A stretch of 64,000 nucleotides of DNA, taken from Candidatus Sphingomonas colombiensis (GTDB taxonomy: Bacteria; Pseudomonadota; Alphaproteobacteria; Sphingomonadales; Sphingomonadaceae). Both the position numbers and the translations under genes were made by a program. The DNA lies in the NCBI GenBank assembly GCA_029202845.1, contig CP119315.1, positions 2,573,001-2,637,000 on the forward strand. The letters are read 5' to 3'. Below, one piece after another: positions 41,439-50,224 of this stretch. The notes below the pieces were generated by a model. The model was not told the DNA's origin and searched no databases. It saw only the letters and a program-made list of their open reading frames with translations. Each line of letters opens with the position of its first letter. The first letter of the stretch is position 1.

Positions 41439-42110
41439 ATGGTACAGAACGAAAAAGAGCTGGATGAGGCGTTAGAAGACGCAGAAATCTCTTCCGCGGG
41501 CGCGGGAAGGCGGCGCCGCCGACGGCCTGAAGAGGTTCGTGCGCTTGTGCTGAGCGCGGCGATGGAAGAGTTCGCCACATCGGGATTCGACGGTGCATCC
41601 GTTCGGGATATCGCGGCACGTGCGGGGGTGTCGCTCTCCTTGCTGCTTTATCATTTTAATTCAAAAGAGAATTTGTGGCGAGAGCTGGCACTCGACACTG
41701 CTGCCCGGCTGAGCAAGGCTCGCGGTGAAGGCGCAAAGGTCAAGGCGGCTTCTCCTCGGGAGCATTTGCGCGCGGCCATTCGCGCGCTCGTCGAGGCATT
41801 TGCGGAAATGCCAGACTTTCATCGCCTTATGACGATCGAGGCGCATCGGCCATCAGACCGTTTGGACTGGTTGATCGAGACATTCATCGGTGAAGAGCAC
41901 GCGCGCTGGTGTGAACTTATCAAAGAGGCGCAAAAGGAAGGTTTTGTACGCTTCATCAGGCCTGATCGGTTGCGTTTCGCAATCACGGCTATGGCAGCGG
42001 TACCCTTTGCCGTTTCGGCCGAATATGAGCGACTAAGCGAACGAAACCCATTTGCCAGGGCTGAAGTGGAGGAGACAATCGCCATGATCGAGACCCTCAT
42101 CTTCGTATAG
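41439..42110 (+). CDS. TetR-family transcriptional regulator
   Basis: A 223-residue regulator with the TetR DNA-binding helices LVLSAAMEEFATSGFDGASVRDIAARAGVSLSLLLYHFNSKENLW at residues 35-85 and an all-helical effector domain. The N-terminus has an acidic stretch followed by RRRRRR. Divergent to the minus-strand degradation operon. The 21-bp repeats around it and at 45.7 kb are probable binding sites, so it likely controls both flanks and the TonB-dependent receptor. The ligand is unknown. Confidence 0.9.
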   Translation: MVQNEKELDEALEDAEISSAGAGRRRRRRPEEVRALVLSAAMEEFATSGFDGASVRDIAARAGVSLSLLLYHFNSKENLWRELALDTAARLSKARGEGAKVKAASPREHLRAAIRALVEAFAEMPDFHRLMTIEAHRPSDRLDWLIETFIGEEHARWCELIKEAQKEGFVRFIRPDRLRFAITAMAAVPFAVSAEYERLSERNPFARAEVEETIAMIETLIFV

Positions 42111-42115
42111 GTTAT

Positions 42116-42136
42116 TATTGACCGTTCGAACAGTAA
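42116..42136. promoter_or_regulatory. TetR-type inverted repeat, copy 2
   Basis: TATTGACC-GTTCG-AACAGTAA, six bases past the tetR stop and 70 bp before the flavin monooxygenase start. Identical to copy 3 at 45725 in both outer blocks (8 + 8 bases) with a different spacer. Confidence 0.7.
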
Positions 42137-42205
42137 CTGTTAGCTCCTCGTCATCGAGACGCCCGCAGAAGAGGCTGCTCCGGAATATTTTGACGGGAGA
42201 CTGGC

Positions 42206-43420
42206 ATGACATCGACAATTGCCGCCATCGCGACCAAGTCCGAGGTCGGAACCGAGGGTCGGTTTGCGCGCGATTTGCACGAGGATCTGCTGGCGCGAGC
42301 GCGAGCGCTTAAGCCTCTCCTTGAAAAGCATGCTGCGGAGAACGAGGCGTCGGGCAAGATCGTCAGTGAGGTGATCGATGCCATCGAGGCGACGGGCGCT
42401 TTCAGCATGGCAGTGCCGCGGCGCTGGGGCGGGCTTGGCGCGTCGTCCCGCACTATGGCCCTCTTTTGTGCCGAAATCGGTAAGGGCTGCCCCTCGTCGG
42501 CCTGGGTGGTGTCGATCCTCAACTCGACCGCGTGGATCGGCAGCAAGACGAGCGAGCCCATGCAGCGGCTCATGTTCGGCGCTTCGATCGGAAGGGTTTG
42601 CGGGCCGCAGGTAGGAGGCGGCAAGCTGGTTGCGCGCGACGGACGCTTTTTCGTTAGCGGTAAATGGACCTATGCCTCGGCCTGCTATCATGCCGATTGG
42701 GCGCTGGTTCCCGCCACAGGGGAAAATGGGGCGATATACCTCACGCTGCTTCGGATGTCCGACGTCACGATCGACCATAGTTGGATTGTGGCCGGTATGC
42801 GCGGCACGGGTTCTGAAACGCTGATCGCGGAAGAAGTTGAGATCGGGGCCGATCAGTTTTGCGATAAGTCGGTGCTTGGTGAGATAACCCATGGCGGTAG
42901 CGAGCCGTCCGATTATTGGCAAAGTATTCCCGTATTGCGCGCGAAGGCCTTGGGTGTCTTGGTTGGCACCGTTCAGGGGCTTTTCGATGTCGTCGTCGCG
43001 GGGAAAGAAAAGCCTTATATCTATGTAACGGGCTATCCGCGCCGCTGTGACTCGCCCGTTTATCAAGCTGCAATTGGCGAGATTGCGGCAAAGATTGCAA
43101 CCGCGCGCCTGCTTCTCGAAGAAGCGACCAATCTTGCGGACTCCGCCGCGGAAGACCGTCGCCAGCTTGAAATGGAAGAGCGTGCGATGATCGGCGCGAA
43201 AGCAGGGCTCGTGACGGAGCTTCTGTCCCATTGTACCGATCGTTTGATGGACTTGGCCGGATCGTCGGGATTTGCCGACGCCAATGCGGCGCAGCGCTTC
43301 TGGCGCGATTATCACATGGGTTCACGCCACATCATCTTCAACCGCGACCTGGCATACGAAGTTCTGGGCCAGAACCTTCTTGGCTTTGTCGAAATGATCG
43401 TTCCGCCCGAGCGCGTCTGA
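42206..43420 (+). CDS. acyl-CoA-dehydrogenase-fold flavin monooxygenase (oxygenase component)
   Basis: A 404-residue protein of the group D flavin monooxygenase type (HsaA, HpaB, DszC relatives): VPRRWGGLGASSRTMALFCAEIGKGCPSSAWVVSI, GPQVGGGKLVARDGRFFVSGKWTYASACYHADWALV, GMRGTGSETLIAEEVEI, and a C-terminal RFWRDYHMGSRHIIFNRDLAYEVLG. It lacks the Glu/GT catalytic region of dehydrogenases. Such oxygenases use reduced FMN/FAD from a separate reductase; the flavin reductase at 44692 is the likely partner. Confidence 0.87.
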   Translation: MTSTIAAIATKSEVGTEGRFARDLHEDLLARARALKPLLEKHAAENEASGKIVSEVIDAIEATGAFSMAVPRRWGGLGASSRTMALFCAEIGKGCPSSAWVVSILNSTAWIGSKTSEPMQRLMFGASIGRVCGPQVGGGKLVARDGRFFVSGKWTYASACYHADWALVPATGENGAIYLTLLRMSDVTIDHSWIVAGMRGTGSETLIAEEVEIGADQFCDKSVLGEITHGGSEPSDYWQSIPVLRAKALGVLVGTVQGLFDVVVAGKEKPYIYVTGYPRRCDSPVYQAAIGEIAAKIATARLLLEEATNLADSAAEDRRQLEMEERAMIGAKAGLVTELLSHCTDRLMDLAGSSGFADANAAQRFWRDYHMGSRHIIFNRDLAYEVLGQNLLGFVEMIVPPERV

Positions 43421-43452
43421 TCCTGCGGATACCGCAGTTTGGAAGGGAATTC

Positions 43453-44667
43453 ATGGCAAGGACCAGCGCCTCGATGCAGCATGATGCAGCAGATTTTTCC
43501 GGATTTAGCACCTATCGCATGACGCCCGCCGAGGCGCGCGCGTTGCTCGACCGTGATCGCGACAGCAACCCGATTCCGTTCAGTCAGGAATTGAGCGGCT
43601 TCCACATCTTTCGCAACTTCGAAGATGTGAAGCGCGGCTTGCTGGATTTTGGAACTTATGCATCCGCCCCGTCGGTGCAGCGTCCATTGCCGAAGGGGGA
43701 TATAAGCCAACATCCGCAGGCGGTTGCCATCAACGCGGATCCGCCGGAGCATACCAAGTGGCGTCGGCTTTTGACCGCCGGAATGAACGCAAACGTTCCC
43801 AACCGCATCGAGAGCCGCCTGCGCGCCGACGCGGCCCAACTGGTGGACGCGATGGTTGCGAAGGGCGGCGGCGATTTGATCGCCGATCTCGCCTATCAGA
43901 TACCGCAGCGCGCGATCTTCTACATTCTGGGCTTCGAGCAGAATGACGAATTATCGAAAGTGCACGACATCACGCTCGCTCTGCTTGGCAGCATGCGTGA
44001 CTCCGCAGCTTATCGGAAGAATTTCGAACGTCTTGCAGAATTGGGCCTCGAAGGCATCCACGAGCGCCGCAAAAGGCCGCGTGATGATTTCATGACGGTA
44101 CTTGCCGAATATGATTTCGGGGGCAGGCCGCTCAACGACGAAGAAGCGGGGCGCGTGATGGCCACCCTGCTCATCGGAGGAAGCGGGACGGCGGCTTCGA
44201 CGATGGGCTCGTTGTTCTGGAACATCTTCGTCCAGCCAGGATTGCGCGACAGTCTTGTCGAAAATCCGACCTTGATCCCCGCGGCGGTTGAGGAAACGCT
44301 ACGTCTCCATACGCCATTCTTCGCGCTCTATCGCAATGTGACGCAGGATCATGAGCGGCATGGGCGGCGGATCGCGGCTGGCGATACCGTCTATATGTGC
44401 TGGCAGGCGGCCAATCTTGATCCCGCGCAATTCGACGAACCGCACGCCTTCCGTCTTGATCGCGACGCTTCGCGGCACCTGACCTTTGGGCTTGGCCGGC
44501 ATTCGTGCGTAGGCGCGCCCACCGCCCGGATGGAAATCCGTGTAGTTGCCGAGGAGTTTTTAAAGCGTGGCGTGCGGTTGCAGCCCACCGCGATTGATAC
44601 GGCAGAATTCTGTTTTGAAGGATCGGAAACGGTCGCGGTCCCTTCGCTGCCGGTTGCGGTCGGGTGA
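43453..44667 (+). CDS. cytochrome P450 (I-helix acid replaced by Gly)
   Basis: A 404-residue soluble P450. Haem ligand Cys352 in TFGLGRHSCVGAPTARM; ExxR in EETLRLH. In the I-helix the sequence is LLIGGSGTAAS. Aligned with P450cam LLVGGLDTV, the Asp of the proton-relay pair is Gly245 while Thr246 remains. ATG 43453 has GGAAGGG upstream. Downstream of the flavin monooxygenase and upstream of the reductase in the same direction. Its redox partner is not visible; no ferredoxin gene is adjacent. Confidence 0.92.
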   Translation: MARTSASMQHDAADFSGFSTYRMTPAEARALLDRDRDSNPIPFSQELSGFHIFRNFEDVKRGLLDFGTYASAPSVQRPLPKGDISQHPQAVAINADPPEHTKWRRLLTAGMNANVPNRIESRLRADAAQLVDAMVAKGGGDLIADLAYQIPQRAIFYILGFEQNDELSKVHDITLALLGSMRDSAAYRKNFERLAELGLEGIHERRKRPRDDFMTVLAEYDFGGRPLNDEEAGRVMATLLIGGSGTAASTMGSLFWNIFVQPGLRDSLVENPTLIPAAVEETLRLHTPFFALYRNVTQDHERHGRRIAAGDTVYMCWQAANLDPAQFDEPHAFRLDRDASRHLTFGLGRHSCVGAPTARMEIRVVAEEFLKRGVRLQPTAIDTAEFCFEGSETVAVPSLPVAVG

Positions 44668-44691
44668 GCGCTGGCTGAAAAGGAAGGCGTC

Positions 44692-45168
44692 ATGGTCGAG
44701 CAATTTCGTCATGCCATGCGCTATCTGGCGTCCGGGGTCGCGGTCATAACTTCATCGGACGCGGCCGGGAAACGTTTCGGCATGGCTGCGACATCGGTAA
44801 CGTCGTTGAGCATGGATCCGCCGAGCCTGCTGGTGTGCATCAACAAATCCTCGTCGATCCTTGCGACGTTGTTGGAGAGTCGGCGCTTCACCGTCAACAT
44901 GCTGGCCGAATCCCAGCGTGATATACTCGAATGCTTCGGAGGCTCGCGCCTTGCCGACAAGCGATTTTCTTTCGGGGATTGGCGCGATTGCGAAGGAGGG
45001 GCTCCCTATCTGTCCGACGCCCTGGCATGGGTGGATTGCAGGCTCGACGATCGTTGGACCTACGGGACGCACCTGATCATTGTCGGCCGGGCTCTTATGG
45101 CCGGACCGAACGAAGATGCCGGGCGCCCTTTGGTCTATTATGACGGAGCACCGATGACATTCGGCTAG
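44692..45168 (+). CDS. flavin reductase domain protein
   Basis: A 158-residue FMN-binding split-barrel reductase (FlaRed): FRHAMRYLASGVAVITSSDAAGKRFGMAATSVTSLSMDPPSLLVCINKSSSI, FTVNMLAESQRDILECFGG, and HLIIVGRALMAG with YYDGAPMTFG. It supplies reduced flavin to a partner oxygenase, here most likely the protein at 42206-43420. Confidence 0.9.
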   Translation: MVEQFRHAMRYLASGVAVITSSDAAGKRFGMAATSVTSLSMDPPSLLVCINKSSSILATLLESRRFTVNMLAESQRDILECFGGSRLADKRFSFGDWRDCEGGAPYLSDALAWVDCRLDDRWTYGTHLIIVGRALMAGPNEDAGRPLVYYDGAPMTFG

Positions 45169-45246
45169 GGCATCCTTGTATCTCGCCTTTCGCGGCAGGG
45201 TTTGCGGAATATTGGCGCGCAATGCCGCCGCGACGCATTGGCGCGA

Positions 45247-45660
45247 TCAGCCGCCGTCAAGCCGTCCGGCAAAAGCTTCGAGCACAGGGGCGGGATTCAG
45301 GAATTCCAAATGGTCCGCAACGCGCCCATTCCGAAAGCGCAATCGCATAACATATTGGTTTGTGTAGGGTGCGTCCCAAATGGTCTCAGCCTTTGAGGAT
45401 GCTGTTACAAAGACGAGATCAACGTCGTCGACAGCGGCATGGGCCTCGATATCAAAGAATTCGAAATATTTCCATACTTTCCAGAAGGTTCCTACTCGTT
45501 CTCGATTGGGTTCCAGGCCAACTGTTCGGCCGTCCCGGCCGGCCGGCATATAAGGCGCCTGCATCGCCAATTCGGAATCGGCAACGGCTGCCCATTCTTC
45601 AACCGCCCCGCGCGCAAGGATGTCCAGCCATCTGCGGGCCGTTGAAGCATTGTCGATCAT
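45247..45660 (-). CDS. SnoaL-like (NTF2-fold) protein
   Basis: A 137-residue protein: STARRWLDILARGAVEEWAAVADSELAMQAPYMPAG, then WKYFEFFDIEAHAAVDDVDLVFVTAS and NQYVMRLRFRNGRVADHLEFLNPAPVLEAF, the pattern of limonene-epoxide-hydrolase/SnoaL-type proteins. The ATG at 45660 is chosen over an upstream in-frame extension with no homology. It faces the TonB-dependent receptor across the 45.7-kb operators and converges with the flavin reductase gene. Confidence 0.8.
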   Translation of the reverse strand: MIDNASTARRWLDILARGAVEEWAAVADSELAMQAPYMPAGRDGRTVGLEPNRERVGTFWKVWKYFEFFDIEAHAAVDDVDLVFVTASSKAETIWDAPYTNQYVMRLRFRNGRVADHLEFLNPAPVLEAFAGRLDGG

Positions 45661-45724
45661 TTGCACAACTCCACCTCTTCCTCTGAGGAGTGATGAAGCG
45701 TTCGTGTGCCACATGCAAGTTCGT

Positions 45725-45745
45725 TATTGACCAACTCAACAGTAA
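45725..45745. promoter_or_regulatory. TetR-type inverted repeat, copy 3
   Basis: TATTGACC-AACTC-AACAGTAA, between the divergent SnoaL-like gene (start 45660) and the TonB-dependent receptor (start 45925). Both outer blocks are identical to copy 2. Confidence 0.7.
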
Positions 45746-45753
45746 TGATATGT

Positions 45754-45774
45754 AATTGATCAATCGGTCAGTTA
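45754..45774. promoter_or_regulatory. TetR-type inverted repeat, copy 4
   Basis: AATTGATC-AATCG-GTCAGTTA, 29 bp (centre to centre) from copy 3. This is the most symmetrical copy: the half-sites read AATTGATC and TAACTGAC. Confidence 0.6.
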
Positions 45775-45924
45775 GGGCCGGGAACGAGGGCGCTCCGGAG
45801 TGTAACGGGAGTTGCTTGGGAGACGGCCGCCCGGGTTGCGAGCGAAGGCTTGCACCTGTCCGCCCCGTCTTGCGTCATCGTCTCCTCTCGTTCGACCGGG
45901 CCCATAACAATGTCAGGGAGAAGG

Positions 45925-48135
45925 ATGATCGTGAAGCCCGCAATGAAAATTCGCGAAGGTCGGCTGGCCCTCACTGTCGGCGCCGCAATCGGATTTGCCG
46001 TCGTCGTGCCGGCGCAGGCTCAGACGGGAGTGTCACAGCCGGACGCGCTGATGGACGATGTCGTCGTAACCGCCACGAAAAAAGCTGGTGGTGAACGGGT
46101 TCAGGACATTGCATCGTCGATCACGGCCTTTGGTGTCGATCAGCTCGACGCCATGCAGTTCCGTAACATTGAAAGCCTCGCCTATTCGGCTCCGAACGTC
46201 CAGCTCGACGATGTGGGGTCGATCAAGGGGACTGCCAATTTCGCTATTCGCGGTCTCGGCGTGAACAGTTCGGTGCCGAGCATCGAGCCGGCCGTCGCGA
46301 CGGTCATCGACGGCATCTATCTCGGAACCAACAACGGCACGATCATCGATACCAGCGACATTGAATCGATCGAGGTTTTGCGCGGTCCTCAGGGGGTCTT
46401 GTTTGGCCGCAACGTCACGGGCGGCGCGATAGTCCTTCGCACGCGTCGCCCCAGTGGGAATTTCGGCGGCGATGCCAAGCTGTCGATCGAAAGCGGTCTG
46501 CGCGGCACGGGGGCCGATATCGTCCTGACCGGTGCGCTCGAGGCCCCGATTGTCGAAGATAAGCTTGCCGTGCGCGTCGCCGGATATTTCGAAGACGATG
46601 AAGGCTATTTCAAGAATCTCACGCTTAATCGCAATGACGGAAAGTCGCGGTCGTGGTTTCTCCGCCCGACTATCAGTTTCACGCCCGCTCCGGGCGTGGA
46701 GTTCACGCTGATTGGTGAGCATGGCGAATCGCATGGCGATGGAACCGTAAACAGCAACCCCGGTGGATCGGTGCAGGCGCCGAAATTCGGGACGCGTTCG
46801 GGCTTTGTTGGCAGAGCAGATACGACCTATAACTCGGCAGTCCTCGAAACGAACATTGATGTCGGATCGGGCGGAGGTAAAATTACCAATATTTTCGGAT
46901 ATCGTGATTACAAGGTGTTGGTTACCGGCGACAACGACGGTTCTCCGGCGCTCGGTTTCCATGTAGGAAGCTATATTAAGCAAAGCCAGTACAGCAACGA
47001 ATTGCGCTATGCTGTAAAAATTGCTGATCGAATCGATTTCGTTACCGGATTGTTCCTGTTTCATCAAAATATTGATTATCAGACGCTGGACAATTTGCTG
47101 TATGCCAATCGCCTTGGGCAGGGCGGTGGCCTGCAAGATCAGAATTCGTGGGGCATTTTTGCCAACGCCGATATTGAGATATTCGATCGCTTCACGCTTG
47201 GCGTCGGTGGGCGCTATTCTGAGGATCGGAAAAATGTTCGGATCGCCGCTCGTGATTTCACGGCCGCGCCCCCGTGCACCTTCACTCAGGGTTGCACCAG
47301 TTATGGCTTCACCGATCGGGCAAAGTTCAACAGCTTTACGCCGCGCGTTTCGCTGAAATATGAATTCAGCGACAACATCCAGGCTTACGGGCTGTACAGC
47401 CGAGGTGTCCGCGCCGGCGGCTATAACCTGCGCGTCGCTTCCCTTGCCGTTCCGCCGGGGCCCTTCGGTGACGAGACCGCGAATTCCTTCGAGATCGGTT
47501 TCAAGGGGCGCATGTTCGACCGTCGCCTCATGCTCAATCTCGCGGCGTTTACCAATAAGGTCGACGCCGTCCAGCGCGAGCAGACAACCGTCACTGCAAA
47601 TGGCGTTTCAACGCTGATCGGCAATGCTGGCGACGTGCGCATCCGCGGCGCAGAGGTCGAAGCGTCGCTGCGATTGGCGCAAGGGCTCGTGCTCCGCGGG
47701 TCGCTCGGTTATGTCCATGGCCGCTATGTTCGCGTGGCCGCTGATCTCAATGGCGACGGTGTTGTCAACGATCTGGACCGAGCCCTGCGTATCCCGCGCC
47801 TTGCGCCGTGGACCTATAGCGGCGGACTCTATTACGACACCGAATTGGGGCAGGCGGGTTCGTTCAACGCTCATATCAATATCGACCACCGCGACGGGTC
47901 GCCATTTACCGACAGCAACAATTCCTTCCTGCCGTCGCTCGACCTTCTTTCCGCTGGAATAGGCTTCGCACCGGCCGGCGTGAAAGGGTTGAAGATGAGC
48001 ATATATGGCCGCAATCTGCTGGATAATCGAGGCATCGGCGCGAACGCGCGCCTTGATATTCTTCCCACGGGAGGAAGTTTCCAGACGGTCCAGAAGGGCA
48101 GGGTAGTCGGCGTCGAGGTCGCCTATTCCTTCTAG
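45925..48135 (+). CDS. TonB-dependent outer-membrane receptor
   Basis: A 736-residue receptor with signal peptide KIREGRLALTVGAAIGFAVV...AQAQ, TonB-box-like DDVVVTATKK, a plug with IESIEVLRGPQGVLFGRNVTGGAIVLRTRRP, and a barrel ending VGVEVAYSF. The start is uncertain: ATG 45925, or GTG 45931, which has GGGAGAAGG at ideal spacing; ATG 45943 is too far from it. Tandem TetR-type repeats lie upstream, which links it to the degradation cluster of region 2. Confidence 0.92.
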   Translation: MIVKPAMKIREGRLALTVGAAIGFAVVVPAQAQTGVSQPDALMDDVVVTATKKAGGERVQDIASSITAFGVDQLDAMQFRNIESLAYSAPNVQLDDVGSIKGTANFAIRGLGVNSSVPSIEPAVATVIDGIYLGTNNGTIIDTSDIESIEVLRGPQGVLFGRNVTGGAIVLRTRRPSGNFGGDAKLSIESGLRGTGADIVLTGALEAPIVEDKLAVRVAGYFEDDEGYFKNLTLNRNDGKSRSWFLRPTISFTPAPGVEFTLIGEHGESHGDGTVNSNPGGSVQAPKFGTRSGFVGRADTTYNSAVLETNIDVGSGGGKITNIFGYRDYKVLVTGDNDGSPALGFHVGSYIKQSQYSNELRYAVKIADRIDFVTGLFLFHQNIDYQTLDNLLYANRLGQGGGLQDQNSWGIFANADIEIFDRFTLGVGGRYSEDRKNVRIAARDFTAAPPCTFTQGCTSYGFTDRAKFNSFTPRVSLKYEFSDNIQAYGLYSRGVRAGGYNLRVASLAVPPGPFGDETANSFEIGFKGRMFDRRLMLNLAAFTNKVDAVQREQTTVTANGVSTLIGNAGDVRIRGAEVEASLRLAQGLVLRGSLGYVHGRYVRVAADLNGDGVVNDLDRALRIPRLAPWTYSGGLYYDTELGQAGSFNAHINIDHRDGSPFTDSNNSFLPSLDLLSAGIGFAPAGVKGLKMSIYGRNLLDNRGIGANARLDILPTGGSFQTVQKGRVVGVEVAYSF

Positions 48136-48142
48136 CGAACGA

Positions 48143-48173
48143 GGCCGGCCGGCGGCACAGCTGCCGGCCGGCC
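48143..48173 (+). terminator. strong hairpin after the region 2 receptor
   Basis: GGCCGGCCGGC and GCCGGCCGGCC form an 11-bp GC stem with a 9-nt loop, 8 bp past the stop. No T-run follows. Confidence 0.5.
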
Positions 48174-48212
48174 GCCCTCGTGCGGAAGGAACAGTTGCAA
48201 CGGGAACAGGGC

Positions 48213-48956
48213 ATGACGGACTTCGCAGATCGCATCATCATCATTACCGGCGGTGCGAGCGGAATCGGCGCCGCAGCAGCGAAACTCGCGGCCGCGCGGG
48301 GCGCGCGCATCGTCGTAGCCGACCTGCAGACGGGGCTGGGCACCGAAGTCGCGAGCGCCGTCGACGGTCGGTTCATGCGGCACGATGTCAGCGATCCGAA
48401 CTCCTGGAGCGAGCTTCTGGCGCAGGTGATCGCTGAAATCGGCTCGCCGTGCGGCCTCGTGTCAGCGGCAGGAATCAAAAGCAACGGCACGGTAGCCGAC
48501 GCACCCGATGTCGAAGCCTTTCAGAAGACTGTCGCGGTTAATCAGCAGGGCATCTTGCTCGGTTTGCAGACGTTCGGGCGCTACATGTGCGAACGGAAAC
48601 GGGGGGCGATCGTCAATGTAGCATCGGCCACGGGTATGCCTCCCGCCGTCAGCCAGGACATTGGCTATGTGTCCACGAAATGGGCGGTGCGAGGGATTAG
48701 CCGGACTGCCGCGCGCCAGTTCGCGCCGCACGGCGTCCGGGTGAACACCGTGCTTCCGGGGCTCGTGCAAACGCCGATGATCGCCGCTTCGTTCGAGGCG
48801 AATCCCGATCAGGTCGCACATGTAGAGGCATCGATACCGATGCGGCGCCTGGCTCAGCCCGAAGAGATCGCGCAGGCGATCTGTTTCCTGCTGTCCGATC
48901 AGGCGAGCTATGCGGCCGGGGCGGAACTCGTGATTGATGGCGGCCTCGTCGCCTAG
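48213..48956 (+). CDS. short-chain dehydrogenase/reductase
   Basis: A 247-residue SDR: IIITGGASGIGAAAAKLAAARGARIVVADL, YVSTKWAVRGIS with the Tyr/Lys pair, and VLPGLVQTPM, then AAGAELVIDGGLVA. The usual NNAG is SAAG here (LVSAAGIKS), a mild deviation. ATG 48213 is taken as start because the fold begins there. It overlaps nothing but is 16 nt from the next P450, so they are likely co-transcribed. Confidence 0.9.
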   Translation: MTDFADRIIIITGGASGIGAAAAKLAAARGARIVVADLQTGLGTEVASAVDGRFMRHDVSDPNSWSELLAQVIAEIGSPCGLVSAAGIKSNGTVADAPDVEAFQKTVAVNQQGILLGLQTFGRYMCERKRGAIVNVASATGMPPAVSQDIGYVSTKWAVRGISRTAARQFAPHGVRVNTVLPGLVQTPMIAASFEANPDQVAHVEASIPMRRLAQPEEIAQAICFLLSDQASYAAGAELVIDGGLVA

Positions 48957-48972
48957 GGATGACCAGATAACC

Positions 48973-50211
48973 ATGCTTCATGCCGATATGGCGCCCACTG
49001 CCGACATAGACTTCGCGGACCCCGGATTTCTGGCGGATCCGTGGCCTGAACTCATGCGCCTGCAGCGCGAGGATCCGATATATTGGAGCGCTCGAAATCG
49101 CGGCTGGATCATTACGCGGCACGCCGACGTGAAGGCGGGTTACGCGGATCGGCGCTTGCTCTCGGCACGCGGGCTGGAACTGTTGCTGAGGGATTTCTCA
49201 CCCGCCGATCGGGATCAGGTATCGGCGGTGACCAAATATATTCCCCTCACCGTGAACCGGCTCGATGGGCGCAATCACATGCGTGTCCGCACGCTTGTGA
49301 TGAAGGCTTTCACGCCTGCGATCATCCGGTCGCTCAAGCCGCTGATTGAGGAGATTGTCGACGGATTGCTCGAGGAAATCGGTGATGGCGGGGAGATCGA
49401 CTTTAGCGCGCAGATTTCCGCAAAGCTGCCTCCACGCGTCATCCAGCACATGCTGGGGATACCAGAGGCTCATCGCGAAACATTGTTCCAGCTTGTTTCC
49501 GATTTCACTGCGGCGACGGCTGGCGCGCATGTGACGCGCGCCGACATTCTGAAGCTCGACCAGACGTTGCGCGATATGAATGCGATCTTCAACGCGCTGA
49601 TCGCAGAACGTGAAGCCGCTCCGAGCGACGATCTTATCTCGCATCTTGTTCATGCCCGCGACGGGCTGGCCCGCCTCTCGCACGATGAGTTGCTGGCGTG
49701 CTTCCATGCTATCATCGTGGCGGGCGCGGAAAGTACGGCGCACACTTTGGCTACGCAGATCGTCCAGATTTGTCGGAGATCCGACCTTCAGGACATTGTT
49801 CGCGGCGATGCGGAGGCGGCTTACCCCGTCGTCACTGAACTGCTCCGCTTTCCCGGCACCGTCAAATCAATGACCCGTATGGCGGGTGAGGAACTGGAAT
49901 GGGGCGGCAAGAAGATCGCGAAGGGCGATCTTCTGTGGTTGATGAACTTTGGAGCAAATGTCGATCCGAAGGTGTTCGAGACGCCGCTGGAGATTAGGCC
50001 GGATCGCGATAACCGCGATTCAATGGCGTTCGGCCCCGGACTGCATCACTGCATCGGCCACATGCTGTCGCGCATAGAACTTTCCACGTTCTTTGCCCGA
50101 GCATTTGATCGGTATGAGATTTCGATTCCCGAGCAGAAGCTGGATTATGTGCCCAGCTTTGTTTTCTTCGCGATTAAATCGCTGAAGGTAAATTTCAAAA
50201 AACGAAAGTGA
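48973..50211 (+). CDS. cytochrome P450
   Basis: A 412-residue soluble P450. Haem ligand Cys360 in AFGPGLHHCIGHMLSRIE; I-helix IIVAGAESTAHTL with Glu253/Ser254 in place of the usual acid/Thr; ExxR in TELLRFPG. DGRNHMRVRTLVMKAFTP is a typical C-helix. ATG 48973 follows a weak ribosome site. No ferredoxin or ferredoxin reductase is adjacent. Together with the P450 at 43453 it suggests two separate hydroxylations of a hydrophobic substrate. Confidence 0.92.
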   Translation: MLHADMAPTADIDFADPGFLADPWPELMRLQREDPIYWSARNRGWIITRHADVKAGYADRRLLSARGLELLLRDFSPADRDQVSAVTKYIPLTVNRLDGRNHMRVRTLVMKAFTPAIIRSLKPLIEEIVDGLLEEIGDGGEIDFSAQISAKLPPRVIQHMLGIPEAHRETLFQLVSDFTAATAGAHVTRADILKLDQTLRDMNAIFNALIAEREAAPSDDLISHLVHARDGLARLSHDELLACFHAIIVAGAESTAHTLATQIVQICRRSDLQDIVRGDAEAAYPVVTELLRFPGTVKSMTRMAGEELEWGGKKIAKGDLLWLMNFGANVDPKVFETPLEIRPDRDNRDSMAFGPGLHHCIGHMLSRIELSTFFARAFDRYEISIPEQKLDYVPSFVFFAIKSLKVNFKKRK

Positions 50212-50224
50212 TGGAGGTGTTGCC

